Shown here in pieces: positions 19,870-27,133 of a DNA stretch of 53,613 bases. The notes under the pieces were generated by a model. The model saw only the letters and a list, made by a program, of their open reading frames with translations, had not been told where the DNA came from and ran no database searches. Every line of letters begins with the position of its first letter. The stretch's first letter is position 1. Both the position numbers and the translations under genes were made by a program. Source of the DNA: JAXMAO01 sp046350375 (GTDB lineage: Bacteria; Planctomycetota; Phycisphaerae; UBA1845; UTPLA1); assembly GCA_046350375.1 (NCBI GenBank), contig JAXMAO010000014.1, positions 1 to 53,613 of the forward strand, in the 5' to 3' direction.

Positions 19870-19942
19870 GCCCCCATCGTCTAGTGGCCTAGGATATCAG
19901 GTTCTCATCCTGGAGACCGGGGTTCGACTCCCCGTGGGGGTA
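19870..19942 (+). tRNA. tRNA-Glu (anticodon CTC)
   Basis: A complete cloverleaf. The acceptor arm is GCCCCCA (19870-19876) with TGGGGGT (19935-19941), and the discriminator is A at 19942. The anticodon stem TCAGG/CCTGG encloses the loop TTCTCAT, anticodon CTC, which reads GAG. The T arm is CGGGG-TTCGACT-CCCCG. The D arm contains CTAGTGGCCTAGGA, as in other tRNA-Glu genes. The 3' CCA is not encoded. The first pair is G-U rather than G-C, which is slightly unusual. A terminator follows directly. Confidence 0.95.
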
Positions 19943-19949
19943 AATGAAG

Positions 19950-19994
19950 CGAAGGCGGCCGCGAGCTGAGCTCGGGGCCGCCTTCGTTGTTTTC
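19950..19994 (+). terminator. Intrinsic terminator after tRNA-Glu
   Basis: An 11-bp perfect stem, cgaaggcggcc (19950-19960) with ggccgccttcg (19976-19986), whose loop itself contains a smaller cgagc/gctcg hairpin. It is followed by ttgttttc. It begins 8 bases after the tRNA. Confidence 0.85.
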
Positions 19995-20017
19995 TATGGG
20001 TGTGTGCGCGGCGATTG

Positions 20018-20389
20018 TCAGGTGCCGAAGCCGCCTCCGCCGCCGGTGCCACCGCCACCACCGCCGCCGCCGCCCGTCCCGCCGCCACCGGAGCGCGGCT
20101 CATCGGGTGCATCGCCGCCCGGCCCACCGACCAGCGGAGGCAGGACGTCGCCGTCCCCGCAACCGCGCGGAATGGTGCACGACGGATCGGCTCGGAAGTC
20201 CGGAATCTGGAAGTACTGGAACAGCAGGTTGATCTGGTCGACCGGCGTGCAGATCGTGGTCGGAACGACCGTGCCGCACGGCGTGATCGACAACGCCAGA
20301 TTCAGACACCCGTTCGCCAGCAGCGTGCCGCCCGAGAGAACGGTCGCAGTCAGCAGCGCCATCTTGCGACGGCGGACGATGCGATGCAT
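20018..20389 (-). CDS. Small exported protein with Gly-rich tail
   Basis: A 123-residue protein. The first 27 residues form a signal peptide with a basic start (MHRIVRRRK) and a hydrophobic core ending LLANGC. The Cys could be a lipid site, but the lipobox is not canonical. The middle has four Cys and the segment TPVDQINLLFQYFQIPDFRADPSC. The last 30 residues are almost pure Gly with some Thr. A good ribosome-binding site (TAGGAG, 8 bases before ATG 20389) supports it. It resembles in style the next gene and the two small exported proteins at 36.8-37.3 kb. Function unknown; this looks like an expanded planctomycete family. Confidence 0.75.
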   Translation of the reverse strand: MHRIVRRRKMALLTATVLSGGTLLANGCLNLALSITPCGTVVPTTICTPVDQINLLFQYFQIPDFRADPSCTIPRGCGDGDVLPPLVGGPGGDAPDEPRSGGGGTGGGGGGGGGTGGGGGFGT

Positions 20390-20474
20390 GGAAAGAGCTC
20401 CTAAGCTGCGAGAGAATTCCAGCCACCGGTCGGCGCACTCCGGTGCGTCGGCCGAACGCGTGCAAACTCGTGCC

Positions 20475-20771
20475 CTACGATCCGCCGCCCATGACCGGGA
20501 TCAGCGTCACCGGGCAGTCCAGCAGCAGATCGTCCTCGCGATTCTGAATTGCGCCCAGCGCGCCCGTCGTCGTATCGAACGTCCGCACGTCGGGAATGCC
20601 GCACGGGGCAAACGGCCCGATTGTACAGTCCGCCGAGAGCGTCAGGGCACACAGGTCCAGCGCGCCCAGCGCGAAGTTCAGCGCGCCGGCCGCACAACTG
20701 CCCAACTGCAACACGAATCCACCCGTCAGAATGGACGCGATCAGCAGTTTCTTCCGAGTAACCAGTCGCAT
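20475..20771 (-). CDS. Small putative lipoprotein
   Basis: A 98-residue protein with basic start MRLVTRKK, hydrophobic core and a canonical lipobox (LGSC, Cys near residue 26). The mature part has Cys pairs (DLCALTLSADC, FAPCGIPDV, LLLDCPV) and ends in a short Gly/Ser tail. ATG 20771 was chosen because the signal peptide starts there; the longer open frame has no hydrophobic start. It lies 85 bases upstream of the Gly-rich small exported protein, in the same direction, and is likely co-transcribed with it. No known family. Confidence 0.75.
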   Translation of the reverse strand: MRLVTRKKLLIASILTGGFVLQLGSCAAGALNFALGALDLCALTLSADCTIGPFAPCGIPDVRTFDTTTGALGAIQNREDDLLLDCPVTLIPVMGGGS

Positions 20772-20983
20772 CGGGATTCTCCGACCGGTCGGCTTGGCGG
20801 GAGCGCTGGCTGGACCGGTCCTGCATTCCACCTGGGAGGCGGACTCTTCGCCTAATTCATAGCAACTTTCCCGCGGCAATTCAAGTCAACGCCCGCCGTC
20901 CGCCCAGGCCGCCGCCCGGACGCTCAGCTTTTCATCGGCCAAACCGCCCCCCCGCCCCAGAACCGCCCCACGCCGGGCCGTCC

Positions 20984-22087
20984 CTATCCCCACAGCCGGC
21001 CGATCGCCTCCGCCGTCACCGGCCGGACGATCCCCCGCTCGGTAATGATCCCCGCGATCAGCTCGGCCGGCGTCACGTCGAACGCCGGATTGTGGCACGG
21101 CACGTCGGCCGGGGCGGTCAACCGGCCGAATCCGCGCCGGATTTCATCGCTGTCACGATGCTCGATCGGGATTTCCCGCCCCGTCGCCAGCGACCGGTCA
21201 AACGTCGACCGCGGCGCCGCCACGTAGAACGGCACCCCATGATGCCGCGCGATCACCGCCACGCCATAGGTCCCAATCTTGTTGGCCGTGTCGCCGTTGG
21301 CCGCGATGCGATCGGCCCCCACGATCACCAAGTCGATCCGCCCCTCGCGCATGATTTGCGCGGCCATGTTGTCGCAGATCAGCGTCACGTCGATCCCCGC
21401 GCGGCGCAATTCCCACGCCGTCAGCCGTGCGCCCTGCAGCAGCGGACGCGTTTCGTCGGCATACACGCGGAACCGCCGCCCCTCCTCGAACGCCGTGTAG
21501 ATCGGCCCCAGCGCCGTGCCGAACTCGGCCGTCGCCAGCGCCCCGGCGTTGCAGTGCGTCAGCACGCCGGCGCCCGCGCCGATCAGCGGCGCGCCGTGCC
21601 GGCCGATGGCCCGGCAGGTCGCGGCATCCTCGTCTCGAATGGCCCGCGCCTCGGCCAGCAGCGCCGCGCGGGCCTGCTCGAACGACGCCCCGGCAAGCTG
21701 CGCCGCGCAAGCGCCCATCCGCGCCAGCGCCCACGCCAGGTTGACCGCCGTCGGCCGGGCCGAGTTCAGCCGCTCCGCCGCCGCCGCGACCGTCGCCCGC
21801 CAGTCGCGCGCGCCCGCCGCGCCGGCCTCGTTCAGCGCCGTCACCACGCCGAACGCCGCCGCGCAGCCGATCGCCGGCGCACCCCGGACGCGCAGCATGC
21901 GAATGGCCTCGTACAGCGATTCAACCGTCGCGCAGCGAATCCACGTCAGCCGCTCGGGCAGAAGCGTCTGGTCGATCAGTTCCAGCGCGCCGCTCTCCTC
22001 GCCGGCCCAGCGCAGCGGGCGAATCGGCTCCGCCGTCCCCTCCGCGGCGCTGCCGGGCGACGTTGTCCGGCTCTCGACGCGGCTCAC
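20984..22087 (-). CDS. mtnA: S-methyl-5-thioribose-1-phosphate isomerase
   Basis: A 367-residue cytoplasmic enzyme that converts 5-methylthioribose 1-phosphate to 5-methylthioribulose 1-phosphate in methionine salvage. It belongs to the eIF2B-alpha-like superfamily. Motifs: VRGAPAIGCAAA near residue 69, GVLTHCNAGALAT with the catalytic Cys near 159, and DLVIVGADRIAANGDTANKIGTY with the catalytic Asp near 245. The C-terminal block PCHNPAFDVTPAELI is also family-typical. It overlaps the upstream ridA-like gene by four bases (ATGA) as the last gene of the scpA-ridA-mtnA operon. Other mtn genes are not in the window. The substrate would come from polyamine or SAM metabolism. Confidence 0.95.
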   Translation of the reverse strand: MSRVESRTTSPGSAAEGTAEPIRPLRWAGEESGALELIDQTLLPERLTWIRCATVESLYEAIRMLRVRGAPAIGCAAAFGVVTALNEAGAAGARDWRATVAAAAERLNSARPTAVNLAWALARMGACAAQLAGASFEQARAALLAEARAIRDEDAATCRAIGRHGAPLIGAGAGVLTHCNAGALATAEFGTALGPIYTAFEEGRRFRVYADETRPLLQGARLTAWELRRAGIDVTLICDNMAAQIMREGRIDLVIVGADRIAANGDTANKIGTYGVAVIARHHGVPFYVAAPRSTFDRSLATGREIPIEHRDSDEIRRGFGRLTAPADVPCHNPAFDVTPAELIAGIITERGIVRPVTAEAIGRLWG

Positions 22088-22545
22088 GGCTGCACTTCGG
22101 CCACGATCTCGACCTCGACCGCGGCGTTCAGCGGCAGCTCGGCCGCCCCCACCGCCGCCCGAACGTGCCGCCCCACTTCCCCGAAGATCTGCACCATCAG
22201 GTCGCTAGCGCCGTTGGCGACCTTCGGCTGATCGACAAAGCCCGGCGCGCTGTTCACGAACACCGCCAGCCGCACGATCCGCGCCAGCCGGTCAATCCCG
22301 CCCGCCGTCTCCGCGACGATTGCCAGCCCGTTCAGCGCCGCCTGCCGCGCCGCCGCCTGGGCGGCCTCCAGCGTCACGTCGCGCCCCACCTTGCCCGTCG
22401 CGGTCAGTTGGCCGTTGACGAACGGGAGCTGGCCGCTGCACAGAACCCAATTGCCGCTGCGAACGCCGGGAATGTACGAGCCGACCGGCTGCGGCGCCGG
22501 CGGCAGCGTCAGACCCAGTTCGCGCAGCCGCGCCGATGGTTGCAT
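22084..22545 (-). CDS. RidA/YjgF-family protein
   Basis: A 153-residue protein of the RidA superfamily (LPS branch), trimeric enamine/imine deaminases that detoxify 2-aminoacrylate. Visible motifs are VLCSGQLPFVNG near residue 35, the LNGLAIVAETAGGIDRLARIV helix-strand block near 72-92, and the C-terminal RAAVGAAELPLNAAVEVE with the Arg that contacts the carboxylate. The length and the N-terminal LGLTLPPAPQPVGSY match the YjgH/LPS-biosynthesis subgroup rather than classical RidA. ATG 22545 lies 4 bases after the stop of scpA. It overlaps mtnA by 4 bases. This subgroup is often found near methionine salvage. Confidence 0.9.
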   Translation of the reverse strand: MQPSARLRELGLTLPPAPQPVGSYIPGVRSGNWVLCSGQLPFVNGQLTATGKVGRDVTLEAAQAAARQAALNGLAIVAETAGGIDRLARIVRLAVFVNSAPGFVDQPKVANGASDLMVQIFGEVGRHVRAAVGAAELPLNAAVEVEIVAEVQP

Positions 22546-22549
22546 CCGG

Positions 22550-23509
22550 CTAATTCCCCTCGTCGGTTGCCGCGGGCGGCGACGCCTCGATCTCCACGTC
22601 GGTGCGGATCGCGTTCAGCCGCGACAGCACTTCGTCCGGCTCGTCGCCCTCGTCGTCGTCTTCGTCGTCGGCGCGCGCCGCGGTGGCAGCCTCGATCGCG
22701 CGCTCCTCGTCCGGCGCCGGCTCGGCCGGGCCCTCCGACAGCGGCTCCAGCCCGCGCGCCTCCCACTCGATGCCGACCGTGATCGGATCCGCCGAGAGCT
22801 GCACCACCATCAGCGGGCCCGCCTCGTCCGGCTGCTCGACGCGAATCCGCCGCTGCCGGATCAGCTCCAGCATCGCCAGGAACAGGCCGATCATCTCCGC
22901 CCGGCTGCGTCCCGCGAAGATCGCCGGAAACGGCAGCGCGCCCTCGCGCGACAGCCGATCCTGGAGGTCGGCCGCATGCAGCGCAATCGGCGTGTCGTCG
23001 AAGACCACGTCGTGCGTGACGCGGTCGCGCCCGATGGCCGCCATCAACTGGTTGAACGCCGCTACCAGGTCCCACACCTGCACGTCGTCCAGGTCGTACG
23101 ACGCCGGCGACGACGCCAGCGCCTTGATCGGGCTGCGCGGCCAGCGGCTGGCGTGCAGGTCTGCCGCGGCGCCCAGCTCCAGCGCCGCGTCCTTGAACTT
23201 CTTGTACGACAGCAGCTGCCGCACCAGCTCCATCCGCGGATCGCCCAGGTCCTCGACCTGCCCCTCCTCGGCCGGAACGCGCGGCAGCAGCATGCGGCTC
23301 TTGAGTTCCATCAGCGTCGCCGCCATCACCAGGAACTCGGCCGCCGCGTCCGGGTCGATCTGCTGCAGGCAGGTGACGTATTCGCAGTACTGCCGCGTCA
23401 CCTCGGCGATCGGAATGTCGTAAATGTCCAGCTCGTCGCGGCGAATCAGAAACAACAGCAGGTCGAGCGGGCCGTTGTAGACGTCGAGCTGAACCTTGTA
23501 GTCTGGCAT
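22550..23509 (-). CDS. scpA: Segregation and condensation protein A (ScpA, kleisin)
   Basis: A 319-residue kleisin subunit of the SMC condensin, which bridges the SMC heads with ScpB. The N-terminal motif YNGPLDLLLFLIRRDELDIYDIPIAEVTRQY is diagnostic, followed by AAEFLVMAATLMELKSRMLLP. The C-terminal winged helix (about 195-245) contains AEMIGLFLAMLELIRQRRIRV. The last 60 residues are an acidic extension (EDDDEGDEPDE), longer than usual and probably disordered. ATG 23509 begins the family motif. scpB is not adjacent; instead ridA-like and mtnA follow in the same operon. Confidence 0.93.
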   Translation of the reverse strand: MPDYKVQLDVYNGPLDLLLFLIRRDELDIYDIPIAEVTRQYCEYVTCLQQIDPDAAAEFLVMAATLMELKSRMLLPRVPAEEGQVEDLGDPRMELVRQLLSYKKFKDAALELGAAADLHASRWPRSPIKALASSPASYDLDDVQVWDLVAAFNQLMAAIGRDRVTHDVVFDDTPIALHAADLQDRLSREGALPFPAIFAGRSRAEMIGLFLAMLELIRQRRIRVEQPDEAGPLMVVQLSADPITVGIEWEARGLEPLSEGPAEPAPDEERAIEAATAARADDEDDDEGDEPDEVLSRLNAIRTDVEIEASPPAATDEGN

Positions 23510-23689
23510 GTGCCGGGCGATTCTACAGACCGGCCCGCCCGGGCCGCAATCGGTCATCTGGTCGGTGCGGCCGTGCCGACGACTCCGGCAAAGCAACATG
23601 GCCCGCCGCGCTCGGCGACGGGCCCGTATTCACAACGACTCGACGACACTCAGACCGCGGTCCAGTGTCGCGTCCGATTCGTTTTTTCC

Positions 23690-23765
23690 GGCAGGGCAAG
23701 GCTCCTTCTTTCGGGTAGGGCAAAAGCTTCTTCTTTCAGGTAGGGCAAAGCTCCAGCTTCGCCCC
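23690..23765 (-). repeat. Hairpin repeat family 1, locus 3: three tandem units
   Basis: Three tandem units of 24-25 bases, each with agggcaa at 23693, 23717 and 23742. Read on the minus strand the units are variations on gaag..gaagctttgccctacc. The unit nearest scpA's distal side forms a hairpin gggcgaagct/agctttgccc. The sequence is more diverged than at other loci but keeps the ctttgcc-taccc core. Confidence 0.65.
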
Positions 23766-23870
23766 GCGACCGCGACACGGCAGCGCCTTGTCCTACCCCG
23801 ACCCGAGACGTCGCGTGTGACGCAGCTTTCGGGCGTTTGTCACGCGCGGCGCAATCCGTCACACTCGCGT

Positions 23871-23895
23871 GGCACTGGCTTTCCAGCCCGTGTCC
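23871..23895. repeat. Hairpin repeat family 2, copy 1
   Basis: The stretch ggcactggctttccagcccgtgtcc region forms an imperfect hairpin around ttcc. Its reverse complement matches the sequence at 34071-34095 (gacacgggctg-aaag-c-gtgcca core). Both copies lie next to hairpin family 1. Confidence 0.55.
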
Positions 23896-23948
23896 TCGAC
23901 CTGCCGCCTGACCAGACCGCGACCGCCATGAGCGCGGGAAAAAACGCT

Positions 23949-24734
23949 CTAGCGCGGTCGCCGCCCGACGCGCATCAGCAGCGCGCCCAGTCCCAGCAGG
24001 CCGATCACGCTCGGCTCGGGCGTAATGACAAACGCCAGGTCGAGCGATTGCTGCGTGATCGGGTCGCGCAGCTCGTTCCACACAAACGGCGCCCCGGGCT
24101 GGAAATGGGCCCAGACCGCGTCATCGTTGAAATGATCGAGCGAGGTCTTCCAGCCCGCCTGGCCCGGCTGCCCGGTCGGGTCGGTGCCCAGCACCACCGA
24201 GATGTCGAGCCAGTAGATCGTTCCCACGTCCTGGATGAACGGCTGCGGGATGTTGACGATGTTCGCCTGGAAGAACTGGTTGTGGTCGGGGAACACCCAG
24301 TTCGGCGCGGGCGCCTTCGGCTCGTACCACCCCTGCACGCCCGTTCCGTACGGGCGGATGATCACGCCCGAGCTGATGGTCGAGAAGTCGCGCTCCCACA
24401 GCAGGTCGCCCGGCCGACTGAACGGATGGGTGGCGTCCGCGGGGATGTCGCTGTGAATCGAAAGGTGAATCGACTGGACCGGCACAACGCGATCCTCGTG
24501 GAACGAGAACCAGAAGTGCACGTCGGAGACCGGGCCGGTCTGCGTGCAGCGCCAGTCGTCGGCGAGGAACTGCGGAAACGTGAAATCGACGTCCCACCCC
24601 GACGGGTTTGGAAGCTGCGGATAGTGCATCTTGTACGCGTCGCCGGGGTTCCAATCCGCCCGCGCGCCCGGCGCCAGGCACGCGAGCCCGATTCCAACCA
24701 GAGCGATCGCACGGAGCGTCAGTCGATGGGACAT
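23949..24734 (-). CDS. PEP-CTERM sorting domain protein
   Basis: A 261-residue exported protein. The signal peptide (about 1-26, ending GARA) leads to a globular region with the segment FPQFLADDWRC and YEPKAPAPNWVFPDH. The C-terminus is a PEP-CTERM signal: TPEPS, then hydrophobic VIGLLGLGALLM, then basic RVGRRPR. Such tails are processed by an exosortase and tie the protein to the outer surface or exopolysaccharide. A similar WxxxDDF-like segment and IHSDIPA motif occur in the dockerin protein at 17-19 kb, so the two share a domain. The exosortase is not in the window. ATG 24734 starts the signal peptide. Confidence 0.88.
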   Translation of the reverse strand: MSHRLTLRAIALVGIGLACLAPGARADWNPGDAYKMHYPQLPNPSGWDVDFTFPQFLADDWRCTQTGPVSDVHFWFSFHEDRVVPVQSIHLSIHSDIPADATHPFSRPGDLLWERDFSTISSGVIIRPYGTGVQGWYEPKAPAPNWVFPDHNQFFQANIVNIPQPFIQDVGTIYWLDISVVLGTDPTGQPGQAGWKTSLDHFNDDAVWAHFQPGAPFVWNELRDPITQQSLDLAFVITPEPSVIGLLGLGALLMRVGRRPR

Positions 24735-24939
24735 GGGGAGGCCTCCAGTTCTGCGGCGTGGCCGAATCATTTCGACGTACACGGGCAAACGCCGCGACCG
24801 CCCGCGTGCCGAACAGTTCGTCGCGATTCGACGTGGACCCTGATTGTCGATGAAGCCTCAGCGCGTCCACCGCGGGCGCGCTGCCCGAACCGCAACTGCA
24901 CTTGATTGAATGACCGGCAGGGGTGGCAGGGAAAGTCGC

Positions 24940-25290
24940 CTATTCGACTGTCAGCCGCAGGTGGGACAGCGACCCGGCGTTTCGGCCGCGCCGCGCGGGC
25001 GATTCGACCGCCGCGTCGGCCAGGCTCAGGGCCCGGAAGGTCTCGAAAATGCGCAGCAGCGCTGCGCATCGGCCGGCGACGTCGAGTTTACGATAGAGGC
25101 GATCCAGATGCGTGTGAACGGTATGGACGGAGATTCCAAGCTCGTACGCCATCGCCAGTTCCTTGCGATCGCGAAACAGCAGTTGCACAATCTCGAGCTC
25201 GCGGCCCGAGAGGCTCAGCGCGGCAGCAATCCGCTGCCACTCGATCGGGGCGAATAGCTCGCATGCGGCGATGGGAGCGTTTGCGATCAT
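24940..25290 (-). CDS. Small LuxR-type helix-turn-helix regulator
   Basis: A 116-residue DNA-binding protein. The C-terminal half is a GerE/LuxR HTH: LSGRELEIVQLLFRDRKELAMAYELGISVHTVHTHLDRLYRKLDV (about residues 28-72, given here in two overlapping parts by position). There is no receiver or autoinducer domain, only about 25 N-terminal residues before the HTH. ATG 25290 gives this short form; a longer open frame upstream lacks coding character. It is divergent from the aldo/keto reductase, 325 bases apart, and may control it or itself. A possible promoter lies at 25346-25375. Confidence 0.8.
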   Translation of the reverse strand: MIANAPIAACELFAPIEWQRIAAALSLSGRELEIVQLLFRDRKELAMAYELGISVHTVHTHLDRLYRKLDVAGRCAALLRIFETFRALSLADAAVESPARRGRNAGSLSHLRLTVE

Positions 25291-25615
25291 TTCCCTGTCC
25301 TGTACGGCTGCGGACCGCCGTTTCGCGACGTGAGCCCGTCGCCAAACTCTATTTCTGCCGCCCGGCTTCGGGCAAGCAGGAAACTCCCTTGCCTCGGAAT
25401 TCACACCTGTCTGAAAACGAGGCGCGCCAAATCGACCGATTGCAACGCCAATGATTTCAGCACTTTGCGGGAAATAAACGACTTGATATGTCCACAGTAC
25501 GCCTGTTGGCTTCGTGTGACATTTGTGTGAATTCGTTACGGTGGACGACCGCGCGCCGGCGACGCCCGATGGCTCCCTGTGAATCCGGGTAAGATGCAAC
25601 GCAACTCGCGCGGAG
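25291..25615. other. Divergent control region between LuxR-type gene and aldo/keto reductase
   Basis: 325 bases, more AT-rich than the surroundings, with no supported gene. It contains a candidate minus-strand promoter with a central inverted repeat (25346-25375). On the plus-strand side I found no convincing -10/-35 pair. Confidence 0.5.
25346..25375 (-). promoter_or_regulatory. Candidate promoter and operator of the LuxR-type gene
   Basis: On the minus strand TTGCCC (25370-25375) and TAGAGT (25346-25351) are 18 bases apart. Between them lies the inverted repeat gcccg-gctt-cgggc (25360-25373), placed where a repressor could block polymerase. Confidence 0.35.
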
Positions 25616-26815
25616 ATGACTCGCATGACTGCCCCACGCACTCTCAGCGACGCGGCGCGCTCTCCCGTCTCGCGGCGCGCGTTTCTCGGCGCGGCCGCTG
25701 CCGCGGCGGTCCTGCCGCGAGCCGGCTTCGCCGACGCCCCGCCCGCCGCCATGCCGACGCGCAAGCTCGGCAAGACCGGCCTGGACGTCCCGATCCTCGA
25801 AGTCGGCGGCACCTACCGCTTCACGAAGCGCTACGTCGAACGCGCCCTGGCGCTGGGCTGCAACTTCTTCGACACCGCCGCCTCCTACGTCAACGGCTGG
25901 AGCGAGCGCAACCTCGGCCAGGCGCTGGCCGACCTGGGCGCACGCCGCAAGGCGATCATCGTCACCAAGGGTCACCCCGATCGGCCCGAGTCGCTGGCCG
26001 CCGCCGTCGACGCCTCGCTCGAGCGGCTGCGCAGCGACGCCATCGACATCTTCTACGTGCACAACCTGCGCGACCCGGCCGTGCTCACCGACCGCGCCTG
26101 GCGCGACGCCGTCGCGGCGCTCAAGCGGCGCGGCAAGATCCGCCACTTCGGCTTCTCGTGTCACAACGAGAACCTGGTCGCGCTGCTGCGCCAGGCCGCG
26201 ACCGCCGGCACCGCCGACGTCTGCATGTTCAAGTACAACTTCCGCAGCTTCGACGACGCCGAGCTGAACCGCGCCATCGACGCCGCCGCCGCGGCCCATG
26301 TCGGCCTGATCGCCATGAAGACCCAGGGCTCGGCGATCAGCTTCTCCGAGCGCGTCAATCCCTTCCTGGCGCAAGGCGTCTCGAAGCACCAGGCCGTGCT
26401 CAAGGCGGTCTGGAAGGATGACCGCATCGCCTCGGCGGTGTCGTGCATGCCCTCGATCCAGGTGCTCGAGCACAACGCGGCCGCCGCCGGCGAGAAGCTC
26501 TCGGCGATCGAAGATCGCCTGCTGCGCCGCCTGGCGACCGCGACGCGCCGCGACTACTGCCCAGGCGGCTGCGGCGGATGTCGCCGCGAGTGCGAATCGG
26601 CCGGCGGCAGCACGCTCGCGATCGCTGACACGCTGCGTTACCTGATGTACCGCCAGAGTTATGGCCAGCGCGCGATTGCCCGCGCGAAGTTTCACGCGCT
26701 GCCGATCGCGGCCCGTGAATGGACGGCCGACCAGCTCCGCGGCGCGACCGCCGCCTGTCCGCGCGGCCTGCCGGTTGGCGAATTGCTGCGGCGTTCGGCC
26801 GAATTGCTGGCGTAA
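25616..26815 (+). CDS. Tat-exported aldo/keto reductase with C-terminal 4Fe-4S-like Cys cluster
   Basis: A 399-residue oxidoreductase. The N-terminus has a twin-arginine signal (VSRRAFLGAAAAAAVLP), so it is exported folded. The AKR barrel shows the catalytic set: Asp in NFFDTAASY, Tyr/Lys in VTKGHPDRP and His in FYVHNLRD. Near residue 318 the cluster YCPGGCGGCRREC (CX3CX2CX3C) resembles the ferredoxin-type insert of Fe-S AKRs. The end, ACPRGLPVGELLRRSAELLA, is typical of that subgroup. The ATG at 25616 or the one three codons later (25625) could be the start. Substrate unknown; other Tat-exported planctomycete AKRs are thought to act on sugars, which I cannot show here. Confidence 0.88.
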   Translation: MTRMTAPRTLSDAARSPVSRRAFLGAAAAAAVLPRAGFADAPPAAMPTRKLGKTGLDVPILEVGGTYRFTKRYVERALALGCNFFDTAASYVNGWSERNLGQALADLGARRKAIIVTKGHPDRPESLAAAVDASLERLRSDAIDIFYVHNLRDPAVLTDRAWRDAVAALKRRGKIRHFGFSCHNENLVALLRQAATAGTADVCMFKYNFRSFDDAELNRAIDAAAAAHVGLIAMKTQGSAISFSERVNPFLAQGVSKHQAVLKAVWKDDRIASAVSCMPSIQVLEHNAAAAGEKLSAIEDRLLRRLATATRRDYCPGGCGGCRRECESAGGSTLAIADTLRYLMYRQSYGQRAIARAKFHALPIAAREWTADQLRGATAACPRGLPVGELLRRSAELLA

Positions 26816-27133
26816 GCCGCGCTCGCAGCTGAGACGTTTGGACGGCGGCGCGGGTGATGCCGCAACCTGCTGTGAGAACAATGGTTGTGCCGCCCGGCTG
26901 GCTGGAATAGAGTTGCCGTCCGGGTGGTTTTCAGATGAGCACGGCCGTGCGGCCGGTGTGGCGCCGGCGTGGGTTCGGCCGGGGCCGGTCCCGGGCGTTA
27001 GACATTGCCCGAGCGGGTTCCTATAGTAAACGGTTCTTGAGCCGACAATCGGATCCGGCCGTCTGCGGCGCTGCCGGGGAAGGTCCCCGGTGCAGCCTGG
27101 TCGGCGGGCCCAATCGTACAAGGAGCGATCGAC
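26816..27133. other. Intergenic region before the Cys-rich secreted protein
   Basis: 318 bases without a gene. The 3' part carries a promoter (26998-27027) and a leader of about 100 bases for the downstream gene, including a small hairpin (ggggaaggtcccc near 27075). The 5' part shows nothing that I can assign. Confidence 0.6.
26998..27027 (+). promoter_or_regulatory. Promoter of the Cys-rich secreted protein gene
   Basis: TTAGAC (26998-27003) and TATAGT (27022-27027), 18 bases apart. The expected start is near 27034, about 100 bases before ATG 27134. Confidence 0.55.

Larger units (their letters stand above)
23510..23948. other. Intergenic region with two repeat families
   Basis: About 440 bases between scpA and the 3' end of the PEP-CTERM gene without a supported gene. 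It contains three tandem units of hairpin family 1 (23690-23765) and one copy of hairpin family 2 (23871-23895). The rest shows nothing that I can assign. Confidence 0.6.

Noticed and set aside
20018..20110. Gly-rich C-terminus as a chance low-complexity translation
   Set aside because: The same frame starts with a good Shine-Dalgarno and a signal peptide and resembles three other small exported proteins, so I kept it as part of a real gene.
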